Positions 36,501 through 51,500 of a stretch of DNA of 64,000 nucleotides are shown one piece after another. This DNA is from Pieris napi (Eukaryota; Arthropoda; Insecta; Lepidoptera; Pieridae), in NCBI RefSeq assembly GCF_905475465.1, contig NC_062240.1, positions 7,951,001 to 8,015,000 on the forward strand, in the 5' to 3' direction. Every line of letters begins with the position of its first letter. The first letter of the stretch is position 1. Made by a program: the position numbers and the translations under genes. The notes under the pieces are model-generated. The model did no database searches. It was not told where the DNA came from and saw only the letters and a program-made list of their open reading frames with translations.

Positions 36501-39500
36501 AATGGTGAGTCTCGAGAGTATAATCCAGTAGGTTTAGATAACTGGCGAGAAAAATATTAAATAAAAATAAAAAGAAAACACCAAAAGCTTAAAGCTAAAA
36601 GGAATTATGAAAATATAACTGTGAATACGTTTTGAGAGGAAAGGAAAGCATTTATTCATATGAAAAATGTATTTTCGTGGAGTTTCATCTCGTGATACAT
36701 TCAGGAATATAACGAAAGCTTATCAGATTTATTCTCAGTCTTGTTTTCGTAACTCAATATACACTAGGGATGATAAGATTCGAGATTTTTTCACACGCGA
36801 AAAAGTGACGGTGGATTCGTCCCATACCCCATATAGTACTGTGTACCCCCGGGAGGAAAATAATTGAATTAATGTTCGCGGCCCCATTTTTGCCCCCAGT
36901 AATATGACACTGGATTGTTTCTTTGTAAGAGTACTTTTACTTAATTACTATACTTTGCAGATACAGTATAACAGTATAAATTGTAATGAATATTTTTGCT
37001 TCTGGACAATTTTGTGTAAACATTATCCATAGTACTTTGGTAACTAGGTCTTGCGTTCTTGAGCACAAATAATTGAAGGCTACTTGGATAAATAAATTAT
37101 TTAAGTTTAAGTATCTATATATATATATATAATGAAAATGGTCTTCGTTTGAGGCTCAATCACGCCTAAACCACTGATCGTATCGACATGAAACTACCAC
37201 CATTCGATGCGAATTTTTTCCTAGATGGTTTATGGCTTTTTATTTATTCTAACGTTCCTTCATTTTTTTATTGCTGTTTTACTTTTATGAAAATTTATCC
37301 ATACGGACTTCACCGCTGAAACATTCGGGGAGGCTTAAACGTAGAACCTAGAACCTCTAAACGTCAACATCTGTTAAAAACTCGATTTTCGAAATAATTC
37401 AATTTTCTTAGCGGGAAGTTAAAAAGAAGAATAATAAAAATATGAAAAAAAATAAAATAATGAAACATAAAATTTATTTTCATTCGTCCAGCAAAGCGGG
37501 CGCGAAACGGCTAGTTATAATGATAAAGGATTTTGTAACGCAACGTATAAAATATAGTAACGAAAATTATGATTAAAGAATGTAAACACTTAAATCTCAA
37601 CAACAAAAAAATTACCAAATTTTGCTTAAATCAACGTCCAGCGATTTCCTTTTTTAACCTTCATTAAACACTCTCTCAATTAAGAAAAAATCAAAAATCT
37701 TTGTCCATCACCTAACAGGTCAATATGATTTTTACCGCATAACGGTGCAATTCGAGACGCGTGGCATCGCACGCGGCACCTAATTCAATAAACACATTAT
37801 CACGATTAGCTCTCTATCTTTACCCCCCGCAGCTAAACGACCCCAGAGGGCGCTGCTCCCGAAGGAATAGCTCGATTTCGCGCGTAATATTAGTGTGTTT
37901 TATTCAAATGACCGTCTGTAATTTACATACCCATAAAATGTTCCTTTAGTTTTTTGAGAGAAGCCTATGTATCAGATATATTATAAGCTTATATCGGATA
38001 TTCTATTACTTAATTTTTAGAACTCGCATTGCGCGATGTTACGTCTTCTCTGTGCTGCTCTACGGCGTAGAATCTTGGACGCTGACAGAGACTATGTCCA
38101 AAAAACTGAAAGCGTTTGAGTTCTGAGTTTATCGACGTATGCTTAAAATATCTTGGACGAAATACAACCGTGCTGGACAGAATGCAGAAGAACAAAGAAG
38201 TGCTTATGACGGTTAAGAAAAGGAAACTTGAGTATTTCGGACACGTTTTACGTAACTCCAAAAAATATGAGCTCCTTCAACTAATCATACAAGGCAAAGT
38301 GGCAGGTAGAAGGAGACCTGGCCGCAGACGCACGTCCTGGTTGAAAAACTTGAGACAATGGTTTGGTCAAAGCACCAAGTCATTGTTTAGAAGCGCGGCA
38401 TCCAAAATTAAAATAGCCATGATGATCGCCAACCTTCGCAAGGGGATTCATTCATATAGAGAAACATTGGCTTGGCCTAATGGTGCTCTCATCAGTCCTT
38501 TGTTGCCCTGTATGTCACAGGTATCGATTCCCTGCTGAGCAGGCTCCGTTCAACACCCCTCAACCAATGTTGGTACTATCACACAACTTCTTCTTATCAC
38601 TTTTATAAATGGTGTTAATAAAATAAAATATTATTCATCATACTAAATAATCATTCATAAAACAAAGTTGTTTATCTCACTTCCGGTATGCAGTTGGTAA
38701 CAATCAACGCGTTCATAAAGATTTTCCTTGAAAAAATCTATCACTGTTGTGGATTTTGAATGAAAACATTATACGTTTTTGTACATTTTACATTCGAAAT
38801 TGTAGGAGAGTATCTACTCAATATGAACTACGCAACTAGACAAACGAATTTTTCATAAATTGAAACTAAATTCGTTTATTAGAAGGTTTTATTTTATTTC
38901 ATAGAAAATTTGACATACAATTGAACCAAGGGTGACCTTTAATTTTTAATATTAAGTTTTAAATTGGGGTTCACTTATAGCTGGTTGATTGTAGAACACG
39001 TGCGTGACGCGTGCCATGCGCCGGTGTCTGTGTGATTATTTAAACAATAAATTTAATTGCTAATCCGATACTAGCGTTTTATTGAAATGCACTATAATCA
39101 CGCCATCTGGCGGAATTAATAAGATTTCGTACGAAACAAGTAATTGGCTTTAAATCCGTGGGAATACATAATATTGTGTAATACAATTTTAAACAAAAAA
39201 CTTATAAAATCAATACGTCTTATTCCATATTTAAAAATATTCAATCTAGCCATTTTAAAAGGATCCGTCACTTATTTCATTGTCAACATTAATAAAAATA
39301 TACTTACGCCGTCCCAAAATATACAGATATAAATAATCCACTATTCCAATAGCACAAGCTTTGATCAACCTTTTGAATGACCATACGGGTTTTGAAAATA
39401 AACCTCACGTTCCATAATCAAATTACCGTGTTTTGATTGGCCGACGCTGCGCGCGCTTTTCGAGTGTTATGATTCGCCAATGTCGCAATGGCGGCAGTTG

Positions 39501-42500
39501 TCAAGTATTATCACAGAATACATGCGTTGCCGCTAATATTTGCATCAAACCTCTATGGTGACGTATTAAGTTCTATAATTGACAGACGCCCCAACATAAA
39601 TAGTTTCAACTTTCAAGTATTAGAAAAATATTAGCTAATGCATTATGTGTGGGGATTTTAAGATTATTAATGTTTATATAGTTATGATATCGTAAGTATA
39701 AAATAGCACGTAACATTTCAATAAAATATTTCACCGAAGTGGAAAACTAAAAAAATTTAATCTACTGGATTTCGTAACGCTATATAATCAAAAATCTATA
39801 CTCTTTATATATGTAGGAAATTTAGTCTTTACACGATTCAGTCTAGGATTTCCTTCGTTCCGAGCACGTACTCCATACGTGCCTTAGCGAGGCAGATTTG
39901 CAGCGCGGACGTTGACCTCATACCTGACGCTGTAATCTGAAAAGAAAATTGTCAGCTAATAATAACTAGAACTTCTACCTATTTATTTAACATAGAGCAT
40001 CAATATTAAACCTTAACTAAACTTTAGCTACCAATCAAAACGTTTTCCTTTAAAAATATTTAAATAAAAATTACTTATTTAGACATTATAAAACTCTCCT
40101 AGAACATAAAATTGATTCTAAATTCAAAAATTTGGTTGCATTCTAAAGAGTTCTAAATACAAAACTCATATCATAGATTACAGATATGATCTCATTCGAT
40201 GGAATATTATTCAAATCCTTTAATGACTATCACGTATAATCCGTACAAATGACGTTCAACCCTTGCTCTGACAAATATAAGCGGTTGAGTGGCAATTTAT
40301 TTTGACATACTTACTGTATTAGATTTGACGCGTAATATTCGGGATTAGTAGTGTCGGGTGTCAGTTGAATTTCAATAATGGGAATTATAACCGAATGGTT
40401 GATCCAATATTGGTTATGAATAGCAGGATAAGTTTTCATAATTCATTAATAATAATTAATAATATAAGTATTAAGCTAATAGGGTATTAAACTATTTGAA
40501 TACCTTCCTAGAAGTTATAGATCACTGCCGTGTAGTGCTTTCAGGGGGAATGTGATTAAATTTTTAAAGGCAAGGCCCCTTCATAGCGTGAGAGAGTATT
40601 TAGACCATAAGTGTTGACAACAATTATTATAAATAACTTACCTGTTCTTATTATTATTATGGCATTATACTAGTTTTTTATAATTAAACAATCTGAATGT
40701 ACCACTTTCTTTGCAAAAAATATTCATTATTATTATTAAAAATAGATATTAATAAGAAAAAAACATTGATTTGATTAGGAAGAAAGGAACAATTTAAATT
40801 AGTGTTAGTGCACGTTAGTGTTAAGTTCTAAACAGTGGTATATGGAGAAATAGAACACAAGACCAGAGCGTCTTCTTTACTAAACGTTAGAGACTGCAAG
40901 TAGCGTTAATTAGGTACTTTCTTATGTTGAGTATCTTTATTAGTAAATTAGGTTACACTTAAATTACTTATTATTCTTAAGTCATGTGGTTCGGTCGTAT
41001 TTTTTTTTAAATAAATTGTTTGAAAGACATGCCAAGTTTTACCTACTCTCACAAAATTCTAGTCACTAGACAGGCTTTGTTAATATATTGGTATTTCGAT
41101 TTAGGCCGTTGTAGTTCGTACTTGGCTGTGTCTAATCCACTTAACAGAAACAGCTAGTGAGAGCCCCGGAGTGCACTTGAACTGTCTGGCTTTGTTTGTA
41201 CTGTTCAGTTGTTCACGTTATGTTTGTACTTGCAACATGTTCTCATATGTTTATATGGCCGTTCCCTTTTCAAGTGTAAAGCACCACAGCTATAAAGACT
41301 ACTTTAGGTGTACAAAAACATAATGGAAAAGTTCAAAATCGCCCGAAACACTGGCATCTAACCGCATCAAATATTAAAACAAAACCTTTCTCACCTCGTA
41401 ATCAAGTGTCGTTACATAAAATGGCGGACATTTGGCGGGAACGGTCAAGTATGCAGTAAGATTGTCCCAGCGGGATTGTGAGCAACAATTCTGGAATGTT
41501 CGAGTCACTCTTGGCGGAATGTGACAGTCACTTCACTTATTGCGTTTGAGAATTATTTGGACGGAATTTGGGATTTTCAAGACATTAATGGCCGATGTGT
41601 CTTTGTTGCATTGTGTTTGACTAAGGTTATCTGAATGTGGAACCTCTGAATAGGGTATGTACGATAAACGTTAACTGAAAACAGGTTTTGTAAAGTAATT
41701 TGTGACAACCAAATAACCAAATCAATCAGTTGGTATTGTAGGTATATTACTATTTATTAGGTAACTATGGTTAAACTTTAAGTTACTCTTAAAAATTTAA
41801 AACATATTAGTATATCTTAGAAATGGCAATATAATCCAGCGATTTTTGGCATTGCTTTACGAAATAAATTACATAATTTCGTACATTTGACTGGTAAAAC
41901 AATTTGTTCTTTTTAATTAAATAATAAAGTAGTTTTTTATTGGTGCTAACTATCAATTTTGGAGTTTAGTATAGCGTAATTTATTAAGGAAAATGCATTT
42001 AAATAGTAGTAGTAACTTTTTTTCCTTAAACCATATACGTTTTGAAGGCCATGATTTAATACACTAAAAATGAATTAATCATTAATTGAATTAAATAAAG
42101 GAAAATAACGCAAACCCGATTCTGCAGGAAGTTACGCAAATCTTTGTAATTTGCATAATAATGTTTACAATTGATATACTATCGAATGACGACAAATTAA
42201 TTATTGCAGTAAATATTACGCCTTTGATAATTCCACGCACACAAACAGGAATAGTATTACAAAGCTAGAAGATATGTATATGTTATTGACTTTAAGTTTT
42301 CGCCTTGAAACTGGTAAACTAATATAAAGGTAAGAGTAAGTACCCGCCAAGAATAAAAAAAAATTCCTAAGAAACTAATTAATCACAGGAAACAAAGTTG
42401 TCAGTTAATGTTGACATCTTATAGATACTTTTAATAAATAGTGCCTAATATAAGCCCCAATATTAAGATACAGGAACTTAAATTAAAGGTGCCGAGTTAC

Positions 42501-45500
42501 TTACACAAAATTAACCACAATAAATAATAGTTTAAAATATATAATAAACAATAAATAATTGTGAGGAAGCGTGGGTTGCTCGATAGACGAAAAATATGGC
42601 ACAGAGCGCCCCAAGCTTTTTCACAATAATACCAGTATTTTTTGTTCATTACCATTTCCAGCCTAAATTAGGAATTATTTTTCACTTTTTAGTTTGATGT
42701 GCGTGTTTTTTAGTTTTTTAAACTATTATTTATTTATTTTTTCGGATTATTGCATTGTCATCGATCTTTGACAGGTGCGCAAAGTTTGAATTAAATCTGT
42801 CCGTTAAAAGTGGGTCAAAATCGAGTCCGAAGGAGTCGGTTACATACATACATACATACAGGTGAAGCTAATATAAAGCGTGTAAAAAGAAAACCATCAC
42901 AAAGAATAAAATTAAACGCCAAAGAAACTAATTAATCACAGCCTAAAGGTCATCTAAACTATTATAAAGTAAATTTTCTGAGGTTGTATGGGGTAATCTC
43001 TCGATCTACTGATTTTAAAAATTATTTTACCATTAGTTATTTGTGAGTGTCATATATATTATATTAACTTAAAATGTAACTGATTGCTGTTTTCTCCAAT
43101 ATCTAGAATAATTCGTGGGGTAAGTATAATATAATTTTTTTTACGGTTCACGGTTAAGTAAATAAAATTTGACAGAAGAAAGCGAAAGAGTACTTAAATT
43201 AAAAGCAGCAGTGTTGGCCTAGTGGATTCAGCATGCGACTCTCATCCCTGGTCGTAGGTTCGATCCCCGGCTATGCACCGATGGACTTTCTTTCTATGTG
43301 CGTATTTAACATTCGCTCGAACGGTGAAGGAAGACATCGTGAGGAAACCAACTTGTCTAAGACCCAAAAAGTCGACGGCGTATGTCAGGCACGGGAGGCT
43401 GATCACCTACTTGCCTATTAGATTTATAAATATGATCATGAAACAGAAATATGAGGCCCAGACCTAAAGAGGTTGTAGCGCCACTGATTTATTTATTTAT
43501 TTTACGTAAGTTAAATGCAATTAGATATATTATTTTTTATATAAGTTGGTACGAAAAGATTACTTTCCATGGATCGGCTTGGGAAAAATAATAAATACCA
43601 CATCCACAACTCAGTTGTTCGGTGTTAAGAGTGGAACGCGAGGAATGTTACTGTCACCTCCCTTATTGCTATACGGCAATTGATGTCTGGTGACCTTTAT
43701 TCTGTGCTTTTAATATTAAAGTTCCACGTTACCTTATAGGCGAACAGTCGCTCATTAAACAGACATAGAGTTTATTTATATCTATAACTAGTAGACTCGG
43801 CCAAGCGTTGCTGTGGCTAAGATTTTTGCTATATTTCATAGTAGTAAACTATTCAAGAGAAACGGCAGGAGAACACCAATCCACCATGCTTTTTTGGTGG
43901 TTATGCCATTAAATTGTAGCTTATGTGAAACGTTGGTAATTATTTTGATAAGGATCAATACCTAGATACGAATAAAGAGCCTTTTCTAGCGGTGGTATTT
44001 TAATAAAAAAATAAAAGGACGCTCATTGTGACGTAACTATAAAAGATATAGACATGCTATCACGACATTTTTTATAGATAGTGATGTGTCCTGAAAATTG
44101 TAATACATCATTTTGTTCAATCATTAAAAGTTTTCGCAGCGCACACGATTAAGGAAGTTTTTTGTTTATTTTTTTACACCTTGGGTTAGATTATTCTAGT
44201 TTTAGTAAGCATCCCTAAAACATAGCCTATGTCACTCGGGAATAATGTAGCTTGCCAACGGTGAAAGAATTTTTGAAATCGGTCCAGTAGTTTCGGAGCC
44301 TATTCATTTCAAACCAACAAAAAATCAAACCTTTCCTCTTTATAATATTAGTATGGATAAATAAATCAGTGGCGCTACAACCTTATTAGGTCTGGGCCTC
44401 AGATTTCTGAATCTGTTTCAGGACCATTTATAAATCTAATAAGCAAGTGATCACCCTCCAATGCCTGACACAAGGTACACACAATAGTTTTTTGTACTTT
44501 ATAAGATTTCGTGACATTAAAGGATTTTGTGAAAATAATTTATGGATATAAAAACACTTCAGAAATGCTCTCTGTGAAACAGCAAAAATTTTCGCCTGTC
44601 TGATTTCGAGGAAAATACCTCACCCTAGCCGAGGGTCGTGGAATTAACGAATTTGTCAACTGTCAACGAGCAAGGATCTTATTAGGTTTTCCCGGGATTA
44701 CCAATCATCGTACTCTGTTTTGACCAATGTTTATAATCTATTACCTCACCTAACATAGATTATCGTTACAAAATTTAACATTATCGTAGTTAAGGTGTTA
44801 AAAGAATCAGTTATGGGTACATACTAATATAATTTTGCGTCGCATCATTTCAGTCACAATTTTTTTTTCGCATTTTAATGCTTAGTATTGATTAATGACA
44901 ATAGTATTGCCAACATAATAAAAAAGTTTAATCTAGAACTGCAGCATTTATAATAACGAATAACACATAGACACTTGTAAGCAGCACTTTATATTATAAA
45001 ATGTTTTTTTTTTATGATTGGACAATTCACACCAATTGACCTAGTCCCATGCTAAGCTGGTGAAGCTTGTGTTATGGGTACTAGGCAACGGATATACATA
45101 CATCTTATAGGTAGATAGACATATAAATCCATATTTAAACACCCAAGACCTAAGCACAACACCAAATGCTCATCACATCGATGTTTGTCTCAGCCGGGAT
45201 CGAACCCGGGACACATGGATTCGCAGGGGTACTAACCACTAGACCAATGAGCCGCCACTGTTGTATAAACATTTCCTTTAAAGCATATAGTATTATAATA
45301 ACAATGTATTTCCTGTTATGCCATAAAAAATATGCATATGCGAATATTTCAAGTCACGTAAGCTATACGTTTGAAATACCGAGTCCATACACAAGGTTCA
45401 ATAAATCTTCTCTCTAAGTGGCATTTACACAGCATATATCTTTCCGAAGCAGAAATCGTAAAAGTCTGCGCTGACCTGGGTTTCGTCTGTGGGTGGGGGG

Positions 45501-48500
45501 TGGTTACATACAAAATTGTTTTGTGTTTATCTAAAATAACTGGAAGATCAAAACATTCCTTATATTACATCTATTGACGTCGTTACATAGTAGCCGTGAT
45601 TAATAATAGCTAATGTGAGGTATTGGTTATTGATCTGTCTATTAGTCAGGCTTTCATATACCAGAATATATCTAGACTATATAGGGAGTTCAAAAGACAC
45701 TATCAAAAAGTCATTTATATGCACTTGTGATATGAAAAAAATCAGTTCGATTACACAAATTTCTTCATCCAATATATTAAAATAGTAAGGTAGCACCGCC
45801 TCCTTTATACAATATTAAAACAAAGCCACTATTGGAGACCGGATGTTATTAGTAATTTCCGGAATCAATTATTTCCGGAAAATTAAGGATGTGCTAATAT
45901 TTTCTCGTTCAAAGGCAATTTCTTTGAACCGACGACGTAATTTCGGTTTGTTTGCGAAGCTCTCTAGTAAGATTGCGTTTCCATTAGTTGTAGGAAAGAT
46001 TGAGACAGAAGCGCTTGTTTGTTTGCCTGATTGCTGTGTAATAGATTTTACACTGTGAAAACATTTCAGGCTTTTACACCGTGTTGTAAAAACTAATATA
46101 AACCAACCTACACGCCATACCTATAAGTTCTCATGTAGGTAAGTGACTATTGTCTGTTATGAGAATAAATGTCTTTAAACCTAACTCTTGCGGTTTTATA
46201 AATATGAGATAAAAATTAAGAACGACTTTGCCAATGATAAAACTGTTATATAATGTTTCTGTTCAATCTTCAACGCGTACCAATATTTTTCCTTACAATA
46301 TAGTTAACAAAAGCGACAAGCACAATAATTCTGGCTAAAAAGTAATATTATGTTAACCTAATTTTCTTTGATACTTGTAGCTTGAAGCTAATTGGTAATG
46401 TTCATTAACAGTCTTAGTGTTCTATGTTTTGACACTATGTTCGTGTTTCCGAATACAATTAATCGCATTGACATTAATACTTAATAATCCATCATATATT
46501 TTAAAAACCACATACAATAGATATAAACGAGCTATTGATATCGAATCTATAAAGAAATCAAGATTTTATTCGCATTCATTCTAAAAACAGATATCCATAA
46601 AGGATTTGGGCAGATAATATTCTTGCATTATCCGCGTGGGTTGTGGGGAGGGGTTCAGGGAGGCTCATAAACCGGGATTCAGCAGAAATCCTCACTCAGC
46701 CGACCTCGGAATCACGCCTTGCCGCGTGAAGATTTGTTAACATATACCTACATTTTTATTATTATAACTTACAAATCTTAAGACTGAAGTATGAAACAAT
46801 TTTCATACATCGCCTTTTCTCTTTGCCTAATAACTATACTTCACTCTTGACTTTAGACTAATCTTTAAAAGAACTTCAGTTGAAACAGTATAAATAAAGA
46901 GTGTAGTGTAGCTTTAAGAGAGGTATGGATTTTCAGCTTCGACAAAAGCGCACTTACGGTCTCAGGTGCATTGAGAGTGCATTCCCGCCCCTAAACACTA
47001 CAATCTTCATACTCTACGTGAGGTACGGTTCACAGTATTATTAAGTATATTTTTAATCCTATACACAAAGAATAAACATTTATTAAATAAAGGAAGGAAT
47101 ATGAAGAATAATAACAAAACGATGAAATGAAAGAACCTTCTTTATTACGACTAAAGTATTACAATATTATTTATAATATATATAAACAAGTGACAGTAGA
47201 GACAAAAGAAGGAATAAAAGAAAAGTATGCAATTAAAGAACCTTTTTAAATTAAGCTAAGGAAAATATTAATATAGTCTCCATAACTCATATTGTAAGCC
47301 TTAGTTACCGATAGAAAAAGGTATTACCACATACTATTATTTTTAATTATATATATACAGGGTGGCCAAAAATCATAACTCTGCAGGGGTTGACCTTAGA
47401 GACCTCCCGTAGAACAATTTTTTGCCGCTGATGACCTCATCTATCACCTATTTGCGTTTGATCCACGACTTTTTGGCCACCCTGTATATATACTATTATT
47501 GTAAATTGACCGTGACATAGCAAACTAAATTTTTTTTAAGTAAATAAATTTTGGAGTATTCTACTTAGAACAAACAATATAAAATAAATACTAAGGAACT
47601 AAAGTGATTTACAAAATAAACATCGCTTTAATAATAAATCGGCAGAATATTTCTTAAAATCTTGCAGGAAGCACTTTAAGCTGTGAGCATCATATATTTA
47701 ATTCAGAGCTCGCTAAAGTACGTCGCCATAAAAATCCCGCTCTGATACTGTGCAGATGAGCCAGCCAGGGCCGGATTCTATAATTTAATTATATTAATGT
47801 CTGTTTTATTGCGAATCTCGCGTTTAGTGCCTCGATAATGGCCCGTAATGATTTTCTCCGTTAATTCGACGTCTGTTTCTAACAGATTCGTTATAATTTC
47901 CTTTATCATCTTGTTTGTGATTTGGGTCGTTTTTCAATGTATCATAAAGAAATGTCAATTAATATCTTTCACCACAGCACCACAGGTTGTTATAGATTCC
48001 TGATCCTATGACCTTTATATATGTTTTTAATTAAAAGATAATAGAGAGTAATATAATAATAATAGAAAGGTAGTGATAATAAAACACATTTATATCCGGA
48101 AAAGTCATAAGAAAGCAAAAGAGAATAAAAAGAGGTTTTCATGTTTAAAATCGTAAAAAAAAGTAGTGGAGTTGTTCGGACTAATACCTGCAGTTAGTAT
48201 CTAGTTTCATCATCGATCGGAAATTCTACCCGTTTCATTTCGACGTCTGTCGTTCCACAACTGAGAGCTTTTTAAGGCAGTTTTTGCCGCGCACCAACAA
48301 TATGTGGAAACAGCTGCCCACCAATGTATGTCCAAAACGTACCAATTCTTAAAAGGTGCCGGCCTTTGCGAGCCCTCTCGCAATGTGAGTGTCTATCACT
48401 TAACATCAGATGAGCCTCCTGCCCGTTTGCCCCCGTAAATAAATTAACAATTAAAGTATAAATTCCACTTTACCTATCTTTTTTACTTTTTATAAAATAG

Positions 48501-51500
48501 TTAAAATTGCGAAATCTGTTATATTCTTTTATCATGCTGTGAAATGTGTTCCTTGATTTTATAACCTTAAAATCCTTTATCAATGCATATCTGTATTTTC
48601 TAGAGGTAGTTCGGGATTTACGGTTATCGCTCACCGGGATACCTTCAATCTCAGGGATCTTGATGCTTAACGCCCCACTCTAGTCTAGCTCAATATTCAC
48701 AACGCGTATTTTGCTTTCACATATATAAATATACAGTTTGATATATCTCTACCAGGTATGAGTTGGCTAGCGGTTTAAGCTCAACACACCGCAATGAGTT
48801 TTCCTGTTCAATACTCTCTTGCTCAATAGTAAATATCGATTAACAACAATCTTTGATCTAAAAATATGTGTCAGTCACTGTGTATAAAAAAAACAAATGC
48901 AATCTGACCCATATGTATGTAGCACCACTGTATCATTAACATACAAGATATATGAGTTAATTTGGAACCGAACCGAAAGTTAACGGATTTCATTAAAATA
49001 CGAAACAATTATTACTTTCAGTTATACAAAGATATTTATGGTTTAATTAACATAAATGCTTTATTCTTTAATGCCGAATTTTGTAGTAGTATATAATCAG
49101 AATACAGCATTATTTAGATTTTCGTATTCACGCATAATGTAATGTTAAAACTTCTGAGTCTCTACTTTCCTCTAAAGATGTTCTATCAAGAGACTAAACC
49201 ACAGAGAATAGAAATTTAAATTTAGGTAATTGAATTGCATTAGACATTTATCATAAAAATCCACTAAGTAATTGTTGAAATAAATGATCCATAAAGAGTG
49301 TGAAGCCATTGTCAATGGCTATGTACATAAAATACCTACCGACTACGCTGTATAGTAAAAAATCTCAACGCGTTAAAACTTTACACAGCTATAGAAACAG
49401 AACGACGTACTAGAAACGTAACGAGCGTGAATCGCTGATGCCACGTGATTTTTTACGTGACACGCTAAACAGATAGATATTATATTAAATGAAAGCTCCG
49501 CTAAGCATATTTCGAACTAGCTATTATAGGAAAATGGGCGATTTGTAGACATTTAGTTTGTAAAAATAAAATTGCGGATGCTCCGAAAAATAGAGTTATT
49601 TTGCCAATAAACGTATTATCTCTTTTTTTTATTAATACAAAATTTATAATTAGACGGTCGTGGTCATACTTATAACAAAATTATTTGAATTCTCAAAACA
49701 CCTATAAATTAAAAAAGTAACTTTAATTATAAAGTAAGTAATATATAAGTTATCAACTGTCGATCATAAACGTCCTATTAGCCTTATAGTAGGTATATGA
49801 CTGTTTTGTTGTGTTTATTTACGTTCAAAGTGATACGAGAGTGATAAGGACAAAACAATGAAAATTTGAACATAACAAACCCACTAAAGCCTTCTAATAT
49901 GACAAACCTGGTTTTCCTCAACAAGAAATAAGGCGCGCATACAAAATCCAGCCAGTATATCTTTCAACGCTGAGAACTCAATGAATTGTCGATCCTTCTC
50001 CATCCCGGGGGAGCCTTAAGAACAATTAAGGCACCCCAAACCCCCATCCCACTTATATAGGCCGTAATTACGCCGTTGAGTTGAGAAGATTTTACGCACT
50101 TGGACTTTTGGTACGTAATTTTGTGTAATTCCTGTCTTGGCTCGGCTTTATGCCTTTTGTTGTACTTAGGAGACATTGTAGGTACAAAGTTCCGAGTTTA
50201 AATTTTATCAGTTTTTTGCCTTTATTTTCGGCAGTGCATACTTAATACACGACTTTTTTTTAAGTATTCACTAATACATAAGATTGTTACAGAATTCATT
50301 TGTTCATATAAGTTTTAATTGATAATTGCCTCGCCCGTTTGGAGATTCTGTTTTAATTACCTTCAAAATTATAATTGTTTTGGGTTTGTGGACTTAGAAC
50401 GCTGATCAATTAATGTGGCAGACATAGAAATGGGTCTTGTCATACACTATTGAGCAGCTTAGGCAAATAGTAGAAAAATATTAACACTACTACAGCAGGA
50501 ATAAAATAAAAGCAATATAAATTCAAGTCAAACAAAAACGATACGTTAAAATTCAACACACGATACATAAAAAACATCAATATCGCACAAAGGAACATCT
50601 TCACAAATCTGCTATCGAAGATGGAGGACTAACGAGGGACGCGAACTCTGATTTCCAATTCAAAGGAAAATTGCGATCCATAACGGGGAGGAGGGGGAAC
50701 CCCCTCCCGTTGCTATGCGACGCTGGGTGGAGTCCCGCAATCACGGCCAATAGCACGACAGATATAAATTGGTCCCGCGTAAAAGAGAGGTCCGCATCTC
50801 TGTCGCTCTAATGAAGTCGGACCCCTTGATTGAAGGCATTCGCGGCCCTTTTTCGAAATATACCTAATTGTTAGGTATCGGTACGATGCTGTGATTTGTT
50901 AGTGATACTGCGGTGGCGACCGATTGGTGTAGCGAGACAATCTAAGCGTAAAGAAAAAGAACAAAGCTGGTCATTCTGATTTATATAACATTAAATTATT
51001 ATATCTTCATAAAAAAATACAAATATTAACCCTTAGAAATATATATTCAAGCATAAGCTACTAAAACCTTTAATAAAAAAATATTTATCCTGTGGCTCCA
51101 TAAAACAGTTAAATTCCTAAAGAGCCTTACTAATGTCAGCGAACTCATCAAAGAAGTCCAGAGGTTATTAAATTCCACACTTCAATCACGATACATAAAC
51201 TCCTAATAGCCGGGTACAAACGGTTATAACCGGGTATATATCCGGGCAATATATTGTCCGGACGCTTCTTCCACGCATCCGTAATGCGGCCTCGACTTGG
51301 CACAGATTACGGTACGTGTATTAATACGACGTGTTTGGACGTTCATATGTTTAGGGTTGTTCCTTGCAATATTTTATTAAAATGTATACGTGAACCAAAA
51401 CTAATCTGTGCCTGCCATAAGCTGTCTATTCATAATATTAATTATCTATGGATACTTTAAGTCAAGTGTCAAACGTCAATGTTAACGTCAATCTTTTGGT

